64,000 nt of DNA from Oscarella lobularis (taxonomy: Eukaryota > Porifera > Homoscleromorpha > Homosclerophorida > Oscarellidae). The notes beneath the pieces are model-generated. The model was given only the letters and a program-made list of their open reading frames with translations, was not told the origin of the DNA and ran no database searches. Made by a program: the position numbers and the translations under genes. Of this stretch, positions 1 to 10,245 are shown piece after piece. The stretch covers positions 434,001 to 498,000 of the forward strand of contig NC_089191.1 of assembly GCF_947507565.1 (NCBI RefSeq), given 5' to 3'. Position 1 is the stretch's first letter; every line of letters begins with the position of its first letter.

Positions 1-22
1 ACGTCATCCTTTAGGTAGGTAG

Positions 23-404
23 ACCGCATGAGGTGAAAACGGAGTCAATGTACTGTTTCGTCACTCTGAAACAGGTAGATGGCATCAATATTATTAGTTG
101 TCTATAGAAATATACTTAGGGAGCTGTTTTCGACGAGACAGTCATAAAAGAATTGAAGCTAAAAGGTACGTTAGTGGTTTGGCCCAATACCTGCATACGA
201 AATTCCCTAGTTCGAGAGAAAATCGGTCCCTTTGCCACCCCCGACGTCGTTCAAAATGCCCCCGCTTTGCCCAAGACACGCTCCGGTAAGATCATGCGAC
301 GCATATTGCGCAAAGTGGCGCAGAACGACCGAAACATGGGCGACGTTTCGACTCTCGCCGATTCGTCGGTCGTCGAAGAGCTCTTCACTAACAGAATTGA
401 TTAG
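23..404 (+). CDS. ACSS2: Acetyl-CoA synthetase, cytosolic-type (ACSS2-like), C-terminal exons only
   Basis: Last three exons of an AMP-forming acetate-CoA ligase, which makes acetyl-CoA from acetate, ATP and CoA. The 5' part lies outside the window. Exons: 23-74, 120-165, 211-404; phases are continuous and boundaries are GT-AG (the first acceptor is the AG at 21-22). The translation contains [17 protein letters not shown] and [16 protein letters not shown], the C-terminal lid of the family with the conserved lysine (SGK) that is acetylated in regulation. It ends in a poorly conserved tail just after the position where ACSS2 proteins end. Cytosolic ACSS2 and mitochondrial ACSS1 cannot be separated from this fragment; ACSS2 is my preference from the tail. 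Confidence 0.9.
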
Positions 405-556
405 GAGAGGATCGCAGAATCCTCGCGCCTTCATTGTTTTCATCGAGTCCTTTTTCTTGTAATGGTCTGAAGATTTTATGTATTTGATGGACGATCGATG
501 TGTTATTAGAACTAGAAACCTCTAGTCACAATACTCGGGCTAAGATGTACCTACTC

Positions 557-1627
557 TTAATTAATAGGTTTCTTCTTTAGTGCATCTACTTTTATAAGGT
601 ATCCATCGACAGTCGACGTTTTCTCCGCATACGAAATCGGTTTGTGTCGCAAATCGACGATTTCCCCGCCGACCGATCGAACGATAGCGTCTCCGGCGCA
701 CAAACTAGTGACGCCAGTCTTTCGATAGCTGAAAAATTCAGAAAACAAACCCTCTTCGCTTTTCACTACGCTCGGATTCGTCAGCAACGTCAGCACAGCA
801 TAATCGTCGCCTCCCTCGACGGGAGAAACGGCGCTCGATCCAACACGTTTCTTCGCTTCATCGACGTGATTTGCGGCGGCTCCGTACGCCGGCGCTCCGC
901 GTCGCAGCGAAATTTCCTCAGCGCGCTCCTTTCGTCCAATCGCGCCCCAAATGCTTCGCCTCAAAAACGGCTGATAGATGATTCCAGCCGCCGGATGAGA
1001 CTTGTACAGAATGCACGCGGACGTCGTGACGTGGTGAAGCGAATTCGATATCAGTTGGGGTATTGAATCAATTGGATTAAGAATAATTTCAATGTCTTTG
1101 TTCATTGTTGCAGCGTCTTCGACTTTGCACGAGGTCAAGTCCTTCATTCCAGAGTCTTTGGCTCGGATTGGTGCTATTCCGTCCAGTACGCGTCCTCTTA
1201 CGTCTGAAACGGCGACGTTTGGCCAGAATCGTTTGAGAACGCCCACAATACGACTCAAAGACGCTTTAACGCTCACGTCTCCCTGCTCGTTTTCGCCAAT
1301 TGTTTGTTTGATGATTCGTATCTCTTCGCCGGCCTGTTTGATTCCAGTACGCAGTACACAGAGCAGAGACTCCAGAGAGAATTCAGGTATCTCGTATACG
1401 GTTGTTTTAGTGGGAGCAGTATCATTAGCAATAGCTAATGACTCTGCAGCCTTCTGATAGATGCCACGGGTGCCACTGTCAAAGTGCTCAGGCTTTAGTC
1501 TTTGGTTTACCACTGGCGTCTTGTAGAGGACGTTTGCAAACATATAACCGCCTAGGAGAGAGAATAGGAGAAATACGACGAGCGTGGGCCATCGCAATCG
1601 ACGTCGACATCTCGCCCAGGTCACCAT
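557..1627 (-). CDS. Divergent BPNT2/IMPAD1-like membrane protein, probably catalytically dead
   Basis: Single-exon gene for 356 residues. An N-terminal anchor (WPTLVVFLLFSLLGGYMF, about residues 15-32) precedes an inositol-monophosphatase-fold domain, the plan of Golgi PAP phosphatase BPNT2. Alignment by eye to the intact paralogue at 12297-13394 shows loss of metal-ligand motifs: DPLDATQEY is NPIDSIPQL here, the EEH acidic motif is not found, and WDICAG is SLCAG, although AGDAI persists. The start is ATG at 1627; a longer frame would need TTG. Two CACGTG boxes lie 40 and about 125 bp upstream of the start codon. The open frame argues against a pseudogene. I infer a pseudo-phosphatase; substrate binding without catalysis is possible but untested. 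Confidence 0.75.
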   Translation of the reverse strand: MVTWARCRRRLRWPTLVVFLLFSLLGGYMFANVLYKTPVVNQRLKPEHFDSGTRGIYQKAAESLAIANDTAPTKTTVYEIPEFSLESLLCVLRTGIKQAGEEIRIIKQTIGENEQGDVSVKASLSRIVGVLKRFWPNVAVSDVRGRVLDGIAPIRAKDSGMKDLTSCKVEDAATMNKDIEIILNPIDSIPQLISNSLHHVTTSACILYKSHPAAGIIYQPFLRRSIWGAIGRKERAEEISLRRGAPAYGAAANHVDEAKKRVGSSAVSPVEGGDDYAVLTLLTNPSVVKSEEGLFSEFFSYRKTGVTSLCAGDAIVRSVGGEIVDLRHKPISYAEKTSTVDGYLIKVDALKKKPIN

Positions 1628-1666
1628 GGAGGGCAAAGCAAAGCAATCGACACGCCTTCTCTATCA

Positions 1667-1758
1667 CACGTGAGATTATTATTATTATGCATGTCGCGCA
1701 TACAGTACAACACCAAAAACGTAATGCATCAGCAAAAAGTTAGGTCTATAAACACGTG
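1667..1758. promoter_or_regulatory. Two CACGTG E-boxes upstream of the BPNT2-like gene
   Basis: CACGTG occurs at 1667-1672 and 1753-1758, just upstream of the minus-strand start at 1627. This palindrome is the consensus for Myc/Max, USF and MITF/TFE-type bHLH-zip factors. The intact paralogue at 13394 also has one 42 bp upstream, which is why I list these. Function is inferred. Confidence 0.4.
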
Positions 1759-1824
1759 ACAACAAGTAGACCAAATTCAATATATTTGATGCTAGCTTTA
1801 AATTTAAAAATTCTTTTTTTCTTC

Positions 1825-2865
1825 TCAGAGTGTGAGTTGGCTCTCGACCCCTTCAGAGAATCGCACGCCGTCGAGCAGCGCCCCAGTAAAATTCGCATTG
1901 CCGGAAATCAAACCCGCACACGCCCAGAACGTGCAGTCACGCAAATCGGCATAAGAGAAATCAACGCGCGCGTCAAAGAAACAGTAGCTGAAGTCGGAAT
2001 TGCGCAGAACGGCACCGCGAAACGAACAATCGGAGGTAAAGTGTACTTCCCGAAGGTCGAGCCCGCGCGTGGGCGCGCGCACGAACTCGACGCGTACGGG
2101 AACTTTGGTGTAGCGATACGCCCAGAGCATGGTGTGCGAGCCGCTTCCGTCAGCGACGAAACGCTTGCACGCGGAACGGTCGTAGTCAGCCAAGCAAGCA
2201 TTGATTTCTGCTTGCGATACAAAGCCCATGACGGGTAGTATCGCATCGCGTATCAAGCGCTGCAGGCCAGTAAGCTGATAGAACTCCGCCTCTACGAGGA
2301 GTTCGCGTAGCGCCTGCTCGTTGCGCGGCAGGCATCCGCCGTCTTTAGCCCCGCCTCCGTCGCGTAGGTAATTGAGCACGTGACGAAAATGGGTTCCATC
2401 GCGATCAATAAAATACACGCCGTCGACGTCATCTTTTCCTACGTCATCGCGATCCCGGACGAGGCGATGACGACCGCTGAACATGATCGCCAGCATGGAC
2501 GTCGGATCGCTCGTGAGAGTCGTTAGGGACGTCGTGAATTTCATTCCGCCGACGTCCAATCGGACGCGATTCGATTGGAACTTGTGAACGCGTTCCATTA
2601 CGCCCGTTTCGTCGGCTATTCGGGTCTTTTCGCGCTCGAGGCGTTCCGATTCTGCGCTCATCGTTTCGCGCCACGACGCCTTGGCGCGATCAACTTCGGC
2701 GAGACTGCGCAGGCGAACGGCTTCGATGTTTTGCAGGCTCTCGCTCTCCTGCTTCGTTATCTCCTTTTTGCGTTCGTCGAGCCCCGCGAGTACGGCTTTG
2801 AGCACCGTGCTAATTTTGTCCACGTTCTCGATTAGGGGATCGCTTGCTGGAGAGATCGTTCGCAT
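1825..2865 (-). CDS. BTB/T1-domain protein with N-terminal coiled coil and C-terminal pentapeptide repeats
   Basis: Single-exon frame of 346 residues from the ATG at 2865. The frame stays open to 3099, but the extra 78 residues are AT-rich and look like 5' UTR. Order: charged coiled coil (about 20-95, many E/R/K heptads), a KCTD-type T1/BTB domain starting VRLDVGGMKFTTSL with the family signature FIDRDGTHFRHVLNYLR, then a tail with pentapeptide-like A(D/N)LxxxxF repeats near the C-terminus (for example FSYADLRDCTF). KCTD proteins oligomerise through this domain and often act as Cullin-3 adaptors; KCTD9 also carries pentapeptide repeats, but the coiled coil in front differs. I do not assign an orthologue. 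Confidence 0.75.
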   Translation of the reverse strand: MRTISPASDPLIENVDKISTVLKAVLAGLDERKKEITKQESESLQNIEAVRLRSLAEVDRAKASWRETMSAESERLEREKTRIADETGVMERVHKFQSNRVRLDVGGMKFTTSLTTLTSDPTSMLAIMFSGRHRLVRDRDDVGKDDVDGVYFIDRDGTHFRHVLNYLRDGGGAKDGGCLPRNEQALRELLVEAEFYQLTGLQRLIRDAILPVMGFVSQAEINACLADYDRSACKRFVADGSGSHTMLWAYRYTKVPVRVEFVRAPTRGLDLREVHFTSDCSFRGAVLRNSDFSYCFFDARVDFSYADLRDCTFWACAGLISGNANFTGALLDGVRFSEGVESQLTL

Positions 2866-3275
2866 TACGTCGCGCAAGGACAAAGACTCCTTTACCCATT
2901 TTAGTTGTGTGGGGCGCCTTCGCGTCTCCGGTCGCGTTCCACAAGGTAGCGCGCGTTCTGTTTGAATTTCGGCGTCCTTTGCAGTTGGGAAGATAAATAA
3001 ATATCGCCTTTGGAAAGTAAATAAGCGGTTCTTCTGTGGCTCGAAGATGAAACAGAAGCCGAGAGATCTGTCTGAGGCAGTGTCAATATACGCGCGCACT
3101 TACTGTTTTACTCAGCATCACCGGGTCGCATTAAAGATTTCAAACAAACAAAAAAACAATATTGATGTATTACAAAATGCAAAAGCGTTTTCTCAGTAGA
3201 AATACGAAATATTTTTATACGGGAACGTGGGCGTTCTTTACCCTCGTGACTCCATCGTCATCGCCTCTTGCGAAG

Positions 3276-4350
3276 ATGGGTTTGTGCGACTATCTTCACG
3301 GCATCGTCTACTCGACGAGCCTCTTCGTCGTTCTCTGCGTCGGTAGGTGCAGACCAACTCGTAAAAAACGACAACGTCTCACGGAGGGGGGCCCCCTTTT
3401 CTCTCTTGCGCGCAGCACTCTACTACACCTTGACAGACCAAGGCTATCGCATCGACTTCGCCTGGTAAGCACAAAGGCATAGCACACGCGCTCTCTTCTA
3501 GATCATGTCCTCTTCTCCTTACCTATTCAGGTTTCTAGAATCAATAACACCTCACCTGTGGGCCGACTTGGGCCTGGGCATCGCTATTTCCTTTTCAGTA
3601 ATGGGAGCGGCTTGGTAAGACTGTTTATGAGTAACAGTCACTTTGAAATTCGGTGTCCCTTATTATGCCTATGAATGGTTTGCTTTTCTTTAGGGGAATT
3701 TTGACAACTGGGGCTAGTATTCTTGGTGGGGGTGTTCACGCGCCTAGAATTCGAACTCGGAATCTAATCAGGTCGAATGTTCTCTGTCTCCTTTTTTGAG
3801 TCAACCTTTATTTTGTTCTATTTCAGCATCATCTTTTGTGAAGCTGTGGCCATCTATGGAATTATCATAGCCATTATTCTGAGTCAGAAAGTTTCTGTAC
3901 GTTAGATGCCCTCACTCAGAAATCGCGTATGATATTGGTGATTGGATTAGAACTATGATACGAGCCTCACTTTGCCTGGATCAATCAACTACGTTAATGT
4001 CCATTTTTCAGGTCAGTCAAATACTCAAGTTCTCTGTACTTGATATATCTTACAATTATTTTATAGGATATGCCATATTTGGAGCGGGCTTAACGACGGG
4101 TTTTGCCAATTTGGCGTGTGGCATAGCAGTTGGTGTTGTAGGAAGGTATCTAGCAGCAGGAACACTCGTTTTCTTGCCTCCTCATTAGTCTTTCTTCACC
4201 AGTGGTGCTGCTCTCGCCGACGCTCAAAATCCGGACCTATTTGTCAAGATTCTGATTGTTGAGATATTTGCCAGTGCAATTGGCCTCTTTGGCATCATTT
4301 GCGCTATCATACAGAGTAGGAATGCCAGCTTTAGTGTCACCCGCACCTGA
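3276..4350 (+). CDS. ATP6V0B: V-type ATPase proteolipid subunit c'' (21 kDa, ATP6V0B)
   Basis: Eight exons: 3276-3342, 3416-3464, 3531-3614, 3694-3771, 3827-3896, 3951-4011, 4067-4145, 4203-4350; the sum gives 211 residues in unbroken phase. The subunit belongs to the membrane ring of the vacuolar proton pump. Visible family blocks are [27 protein letters not shown] (with the proton-carrying glutamate), [23 protein letters not shown] and [16 protein letters not shown]. The exon at 3951-4011 encodes the variable loop between the two proteolipid repeats and is poorly conserved, so it rests on phase and length. An in-frame ATG at 3162 exists, but the start at 3276 matches family length. Confidence 0.93.
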
Positions 4351-4545
4351 TTGACGATGTATCTCTCTCCCTTTCCCTCACGTTTGCTGTTTGTATGTAT
4401 TTTATTAGTCAGTTAGACGATCGAATGAATCTGGAGTGTGCGTGAAAAAGACCACGTGACAAGGCCAACCACGCCTAATTTTCCTACAACACTTTATTTC
4501 ATTCATTCATTCAGAAGCGCACTCGTTCATTTCATTCATTCAAAA

Positions 4546-5187
4546 TCAACACAATTCGTCTATGTGCTTCTGAACTTCGCGAAAGACGTCGTCCGGCGAC
4601 GATTCGCCCGATAATCGTCTCACGAGACCGAGTTCTTCGTACTTTCGCACAATAGGCAGCGTATCGTTAACGTGCGTCTTGAGTCGCTTGAGAAACGAGT
4701 CGCGATTGTCGTCCGATCGTCCTTCCGCTTCGCTTCGCTTCTTCACGCGCTCCCAGCACACGTCTTCGGACGTTTCGAAGTAGAGAACGGCCCGAACGTC
4801 GGTCGTCTCCTTCATTCGTCGTTCCCAACCGTCGAGATTGTCCGCGTTGCGCGGAAAACCGTCGACGAGAAACTTTCGCGGACTTTTCGCTCCTTCCGAC
4901 GCTTTCTCCATCGCTTTTTCGATCAGGCTGATCGTGATTTCGACCGGAACGATCTTTCCTTCTCGTATGTGACTCTCGATTAGCTCGCCGTGCGCCGATC
5001 CGCTTCGTCTTTCGGCTCGGAGGAGATCGCCGGCGGAAAGGTGCACGAAACCGTACTTTTCTACCATGCGACTGCACTGCGTGCCTTTTCCGGCGCCCGG
5101 GTTGCCCAGAACGAAGACGATGATCGGTTTAGATGTAGCCATTCGTACGATTTTCAACGAATTCTTCGCGACGGTCAGAATTTGCAT
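4546..5187 (-). CDS. CMPK1: UMP-CMP kinase, intronless
   Basis: Single exon, 213 residues. It phosphorylates UMP, CMP and dCMP with ATP in pyrimidine nucleotide synthesis. The P-loop reads GNPGAGKGTQC (most homologues have GGPGAGKGT). Other family blocks: HLSAGDLLR, EGKIVPVEITISL, FLVDGFPRN (NMP-binding) and GRSDDNR (lid). The 17 residues before MATSKPIIVFVLG are weakly conserved; ATG at 5187 begins a slightly extended form and an internal ATG matches the usual cytosolic start. The vertebrate gene is multi-exon, so intron loss or retroposition is likely. It shares a roughly 210-bp divergent promoter with HDAC1/2. Confidence 0.95.
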   Translation of the reverse strand: MQILTVAKNSLKIVRMATSKPIIVFVLGNPGAGKGTQCSRMVEKYGFVHLSAGDLLRAERRSGSAHGELIESHIREGKIVPVEITISLIEKAMEKASEGAKSPRKFLVDGFPRNADNLDGWERRMKETTDVRAVLYFETSEDVCWERVKKRSEAEGRSDDNRDSFLKRLKTHVNDTLPIVRKYEELGLVRRLSGESSPDDVFREVQKHIDELC

Positions 5188-5396
5188 AACGTGCGCTATA
5201 GGGTTGCTGTGACCTGCACGTGTTCGCCATTTTTCGCGTTGAATTGGTACGTACTAAAACCTAATTGAGTACTTTTTACAAAGAAAGTGTTTTTTTTTCA
5301 ATGTAGCGAATTTATTTATCTGTCGGAGAATCGTACGGGGAATCTCGCATCCGGGCAGGTGCTTCACTTTTTTTGGCTCTTGTTCCGCCGTCGATC
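5188..5396. promoter_or_regulatory. Bidirectional promoter region of UMP-CMP kinase and HDAC1/2
   Basis: The 209 bp between two divergent start codons must hold both transcription starts. It contains a CACGTG E-box at 5217-5222 and an AT-rich stretch near 5280-5320. I see no clear TATA box at a fixed distance from either AT-flanked start. Confidence 0.5.
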
Positions 5397-8054
5397 ATGA
5401 GCTCTTCGTCGAAAAAACGCGTCTGCTACTATTTTGACGGTACGACACGCGCGTCTGTAAAAATCCTCGAGCGGGGCTCCCTTTGGGGCCTCTCGCGCCA
5501 CATCGCGTCGAAAAGTCGCAACGATTTCTTCGCAGGGGACGTGGGAAACTATTATTATGGCCAAGGACACCCGATGAAGCCGCATCGCATTCGAATGACG
5601 CACAATCTCCTTCTCAACTACGGTCTCTACAGAAAAATGGAAATATACGTAAGAGAAAGAAACAGCAAAGAGAACATGGTTATACGTCGTTCTAGCGCCC
5701 TCACAAGGCAGCTGTGGACGAAATGACGCGATATCACTCCGACGACTACATCAAATTCCTTCGAAGCATTCGACCTGATAATATGTCCGATTACCAGAAA
5801 CAAATGCAGAGATGTGAGTATGAAAACGTCTCCCTCACGTCTGCTCCATTGTTTCTTTACAGTCAACGTTGGGGAAGACTGCCCCGTTTTTGACGGTCTC
5901 TACGAGTTCTGTCAACTCTCCACGGGCGGATCTATAGGTCTGTCTAAAAAGCCTTATATAGTATTTTATTATTGGTATTTATCTGAAGCTGGAGCCGTCA
6001 AATTGAATAAGCAGCAGACGGACATTGCTATCAATTGGTCAGGTGGACTTCATCATGCCAAAAAGTCGGAAGCATCTGGCTTCTGCTACGTCAATGACAT
6101 TGTCCTTTCAATATTGGAGCTACTCAAGTAAGATTAATATCCCCACGTATCAATTTATTTAATTATTTTCTTTCTAAGATATCATCAGCGAGTTCTCTAC
6201 ATCGATATTGATATTCACCATGGTGACGGTGTGGAAGAGGCTTTCTATACAACGGATCGCGTTATGACCGTTTCCTTTCACAAATACGGCGAATATTTTC
6301 CTGGAACAGGAGATCTTAGAGTGAGAATCCAATGATATATAATACCTAGTTGTTGCACTATACATTCTACACAGGATGTTGGAGCAGGAAAGGGAAAATA
6401 CTATGCCGTCAATTTCCCACTCAGAGACGGGATTGATGACGAGAGCTACGAGCAGATTTTCCGTCCAGTAAATAGATAAGAAAAAAAACGAATCATATTA
6501 TTACCAATCATTTTCTATATATAGGTTGTAGCCAAGGTGATGGAAATGTATCAGCCAAGTGCCGTCGTTCTTCAATGTGGCGCCGATTCGTTGGCTGGAG
6601 ATCGATTAGGCTGCTTCAATTTGTCATTAAAAGGTGAGGGAGGACACCAGAGGAAGGTATAATAAGTCTAAAGAGATGCGTTTCTTTATCTCTAGGACAC
6701 GCTCAGTGCGTGGAGTTTGTGAAGAGCTTTGATTTGCCTCTATTGCTTCTTGGCGGAGGCGGCTACACGATTCGAAATGTGGCTCGTTGTTGGACTTACG
6801 AGACGGCAAAGGCGCTTGGTCAGGAAATAGCCAATGGTGAGAAGTGCTGTGGGGGGATGGGGGATTTATAAGGAATGCTTGCTTTTGTTAGAATTGCCCT
6901 ACAATGATTATTTTGAATACTTTGGTCCGGATTTTAAATTGCACATTAGTCCGTCGAATATGACCAATCAGAACACGTCTGAATATTTAGACAAGATAAA
7001 GTGAGAGAAGCGTGTTGATGATGCGTAAGTAAGTAGATGCGTAAAATTGATTCTATTAGAGCTCGTCTTTTTGAAAATCTGAGGTTGATTCCTCATGCTC
7101 CGGGAGTGCAAATGCAGGGTACGCGATACTGTTGTTATAAAACTTTTAAAAAAAGACGTGGTTTTCTTTTGCGATAAGCCATTCCTGAGGATGCAATTCA
7201 AGAGGACAGCGATCAAGAAGAGGGAGATCCGGAGACTAGAATATCAAGTACAATTAGTATTAGACACCCTTTGTCTCTTACCAGGCTTCGATTAACTAGT
7301 GAAAGAGCGCGACAAAAACGTTCAAAAGGACGGCGAATTTTCTGATTCCGAAGACGAAGGAGAAACGGGAGACGGGTCCTCGAAACGACGTCATGTGACG
7401 TCGTCTGGTCACGTTAACGGAATTGCAGCAAGTGCACCCCCACTCTCCCCACCACCACCACCACCACCACCACCACCTCCGGCGGCAGAAAACGAGAAGG
7501 AAAAAGTTGACGGCGACGCCCACAAGGACGATGATGATGATTCTGACGAGAAGGCAATGGTTATTGAAGAGGGGGAAGCAGATGATGCTGGGAAGAAGAA
7601 TGAAGAGGAAAAGGGCGATGACGGCGCTGGACAGGAAGCAATTTCTACTTCCGTTGAGAAAGAGATAGAGGGAGATAAGGGGAAGGAAGAGGAAAAGGAG
7701 CCCGAGAAGAAGGAAGATGAAGAGATAGAGGAGGTCAAAGAGAAAGAGGGAGGTGAGAAAGAAGAAGAAAAAGAAACAGAAAAGCAAGATGAGCCGGCAA
7801 AAGGAGAAGACAAGGAGATAAAAGACGCTCAGGAAAAGGAAGGCGAAGATGAAACGGTAAAAGAGGTCCCTATGGAAATAGGGTAAGATCAATGGAATGA
7901 TAAGAAAAGCGTGCATGTTTCTTTCGGTTTCTTTGTTTGTAGTGACGCTGGTAAGGACAAGCCAGATAAAGAGAAAGTGGACGAGCCTATGGATATCGAC
8001 GAAAGAGGAGATATGGCTGCTGTAGTGATGAGTGCTCAGGGAGAGAGCAAGTAA
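5397..8054 (+). CDS. HDAC1: Class I histone deacetylase, HDAC1/2 type
   Basis: Fourteen exons: 5397-5439, 5536-5648, 5696-5813, 5863-5937, 5989-6127, 6179-6320, 6375-6467, 6525-6633, 6696-6836, 6892-7000, 7060-7118, 7179-7247, 7300-7882, 7943-8054; all GT-AG and in phase for 634 residues. It removes acetyl groups from histone lysines in NuRD/Sin3/CoREST-type nuclear complexes. Catalytic blocks present: [36 protein letters not shown] (zinc ligands), [11 protein letters not shown] and [15 protein letters not shown], followed by the HDAC1/2 linker PHAPGVQMQ and [10 protein letters not shown]. The tail is about 140 residues longer than in human HDAC1, with a run of 11 prolines then a highly charged Glu/Lys region. 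One gene probably precedes the vertebrate HDAC1/HDAC2 split. Confidence 0.96.
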
Positions 8055-10245
8055 TGTATTGAGGGGAACTGGGACTTATATAGCAGAAAGATGTGAACTT
8101 GAGTTGAGCATGGTAGAATTTGCATCTCCCCTCTTTAATTTCCTTTATCTATGCGCTCTCAGACGACAATACAACGCACACGTATAAACTTATTATTAGG
8201 CACACTTTCCGCGTCTTGCTATTGTTGAAATAGAAATTACCTGTATGGTACGTACGGGCATCCTAGACTCAATAGAGGTCCCGTTCTCCGCGCGCGGCAA
8301 AGTTGTTTTTCGTTTACAATGCCTCTCTTCTCCGCGTTCATTAGGCGTTTATCTTACCCGACCACGACGTCAGCGACTGCCTGACGATCGAAGATCTACC
8401 CAATCGAGCTATGGATAACGGCCGAAAGGTGAGCAGTCAAACGCCGGGCGCGAAAAATTGGCTTTCAGACGCCTCCCTTGAATCGTTTTACTTACTTACC
8501 GAAACAAACAAAACTCCTTATTTCGACGTAAACCAAAGAGAGGGCCCCTTTGAGGAGACAGAGCGCAGAGCAGTGGGAGTGGCCAATAATGGGCGCGGCT
8601 GCACAACGTTTTGTACACTGGAACTGGCACTACCGTAAGACGAAGAAACCCTTCACTTTCACCGCACTCACACATAAATTGCGCGCGCCGCCAGTCTCCG
8701 ATTTCGGCCACTATGCGTACTCGACTCACAACACAAACCGTACCTACGCGCATTGACGCGTGCGCGCGTGGGATAGTCGAAAAGGTCGTGCACTCGTCAC
8801 TCAAATCGACGCATGCCGCGCATACTTGCGTTTGGCGGCATTAGACATACATCCCGAAAGCGGAAAAACGCACGACCCCCCCGAGCACTAACGACAAAGA
8901 AAACGCTGCTAAAGGTGCTGCGGCCAAGGCACGCGCCCTAGAGGCTCGCTTTCTTTCCGTTCGTATTTTCATTCATGACCGCGAGACCACGCCCTCGGCA
9001 TGCCGAATCCGAGCCGAAAGCGTTCGACAGTCGTTTTCCCCCCGTCGAACGATCGACCAAAAGGAAGTTTCTTTGACGAATTGAACGCGCGAACGCGAAC
9101 GCGGCATCGTAGAGGCATTTTTCGAATCGTAGTACACAAATAGACCCGGAGGCTCCCTAGGCGATTGGGTTAGGATTAGCGCTGTGCCGAAAAGGCAATC
9201 GAGTTTGCTTCGATGGGGCTTCGACTTAGAGCTAAGAAAGTGATGTAGTATAGTAAACATTGTGGTATCGATTAGGTAGTATTACGTCGCTATGGTTGGA
9301 ACGTAGGCGTGTGCGTGAGTCAGCCAGAGGACGTTATCAGGCCCCAAGTTTCATCGAAACGAAATCGTATTTGCTCGCGACGACGTACGCGTATTCGTTT
9401 TTTGGATGGGGATTCCGTTGTTTGGTGATAAACGAAGAGCCGGCTGGCGCATGTGGATCCGGTTTAACGTGTGGGAGGGGCTAACAATAGGAAATGACAT
9501 CGTCTAAACCTGACACTTATCTGTAGCAACCACGTGATCGGTATGCAGGTCTCACCGTCGCGGAACGGAAACCCTCTCGGGCTAATTTTTTTATACGTGT
9601 TCGATGGGTTCCCGTTCCCCCGCGTTCAACGATTCGTGGGCGGGATCAAGCGAGTAGGTCGTATGAAACGACTTGACAAGCGCCGATTCCTTCTCTTTAC
9701 CGCGGGCCCTCTTCGCGAACGGTAGTCTGTCGTCTCGGAAGAGAAGTGCCCCGCGACCGCACCGCCGAAAGCGAACCCCCCAAAGAAGACCCTCGCGCAC
9801 GATTTCAAAGACAAAATCGAGGTTAGCGACATTGTAGCGATTAGATCGAGGGGCGTTTTCGACGCGATCGTCCCTTGGACGCCGTTTCCTTGTCGCGGGG
9901 GCTCGATATTCTCGTCGAAACGATCGCAAAAGATCGAAAAAGTCGAGAAAAAGCGAGTTGTGATGTCGTCGGCGCGGCAGATGCTCGTCAATAAACCCGT
10001 CTCTTTATTACGAAAATGAGCCGAATTTCGCTTTCGTTCTGCCCGCGCGATCGACAGACGCGCTAGCCCCGTTTTTGCGTGCAAGCAAAGTCGATTTCTC
10101 CATCGAATGAGACGGAGCTGTTTGACCTTTACCACCCGGCCCCATTGGCGCGGTCCTCCCCTCTTGCCTACTAATTAGAAATTAGGGCGTCCCCGTCGAG
10201 TAACGCGCGACTATTGCTTCATCGATCGATCAATCCACAGGAACG
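8055..10245. other. 2.2 kb gap between HDAC1/2 and Myc: UTRs and probable Myc regulatory DNA
   Basis: No convincing gene. Open frames here are short, overlap on both strands and look like by-products of CG-rich sequence. A CACGTG E-box sits at 9531-9536, about 0.7 kb before the Myc start. An exon-like piece at about 8346-8429 (AG before, GTGAGC after) has no recognisable product. The region is long for this gene-dense window, as expected for control DNA of a regulated proto-oncogene, but that role is inference. Confidence 0.4.

Noticed and set aside
4453-4458. CACGTG as a promoter E-box
   Set aside because: It lies between the 3' ends of two convergent genes, so it is probably chance.
8346-8429. 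Possible exon reading FILPDHDVSDCLTIEDLP
   Set aside because: Splice-like borders are present, but no partner exon or known family could be found; kept only as a note.
9591-10135. Overlapping minus-strand frames of 112 and 169 residues upstream of Myc
   Set aside because: They overlap each other in different frames, show no domain and lie in CG-rich promoter-like DNA.
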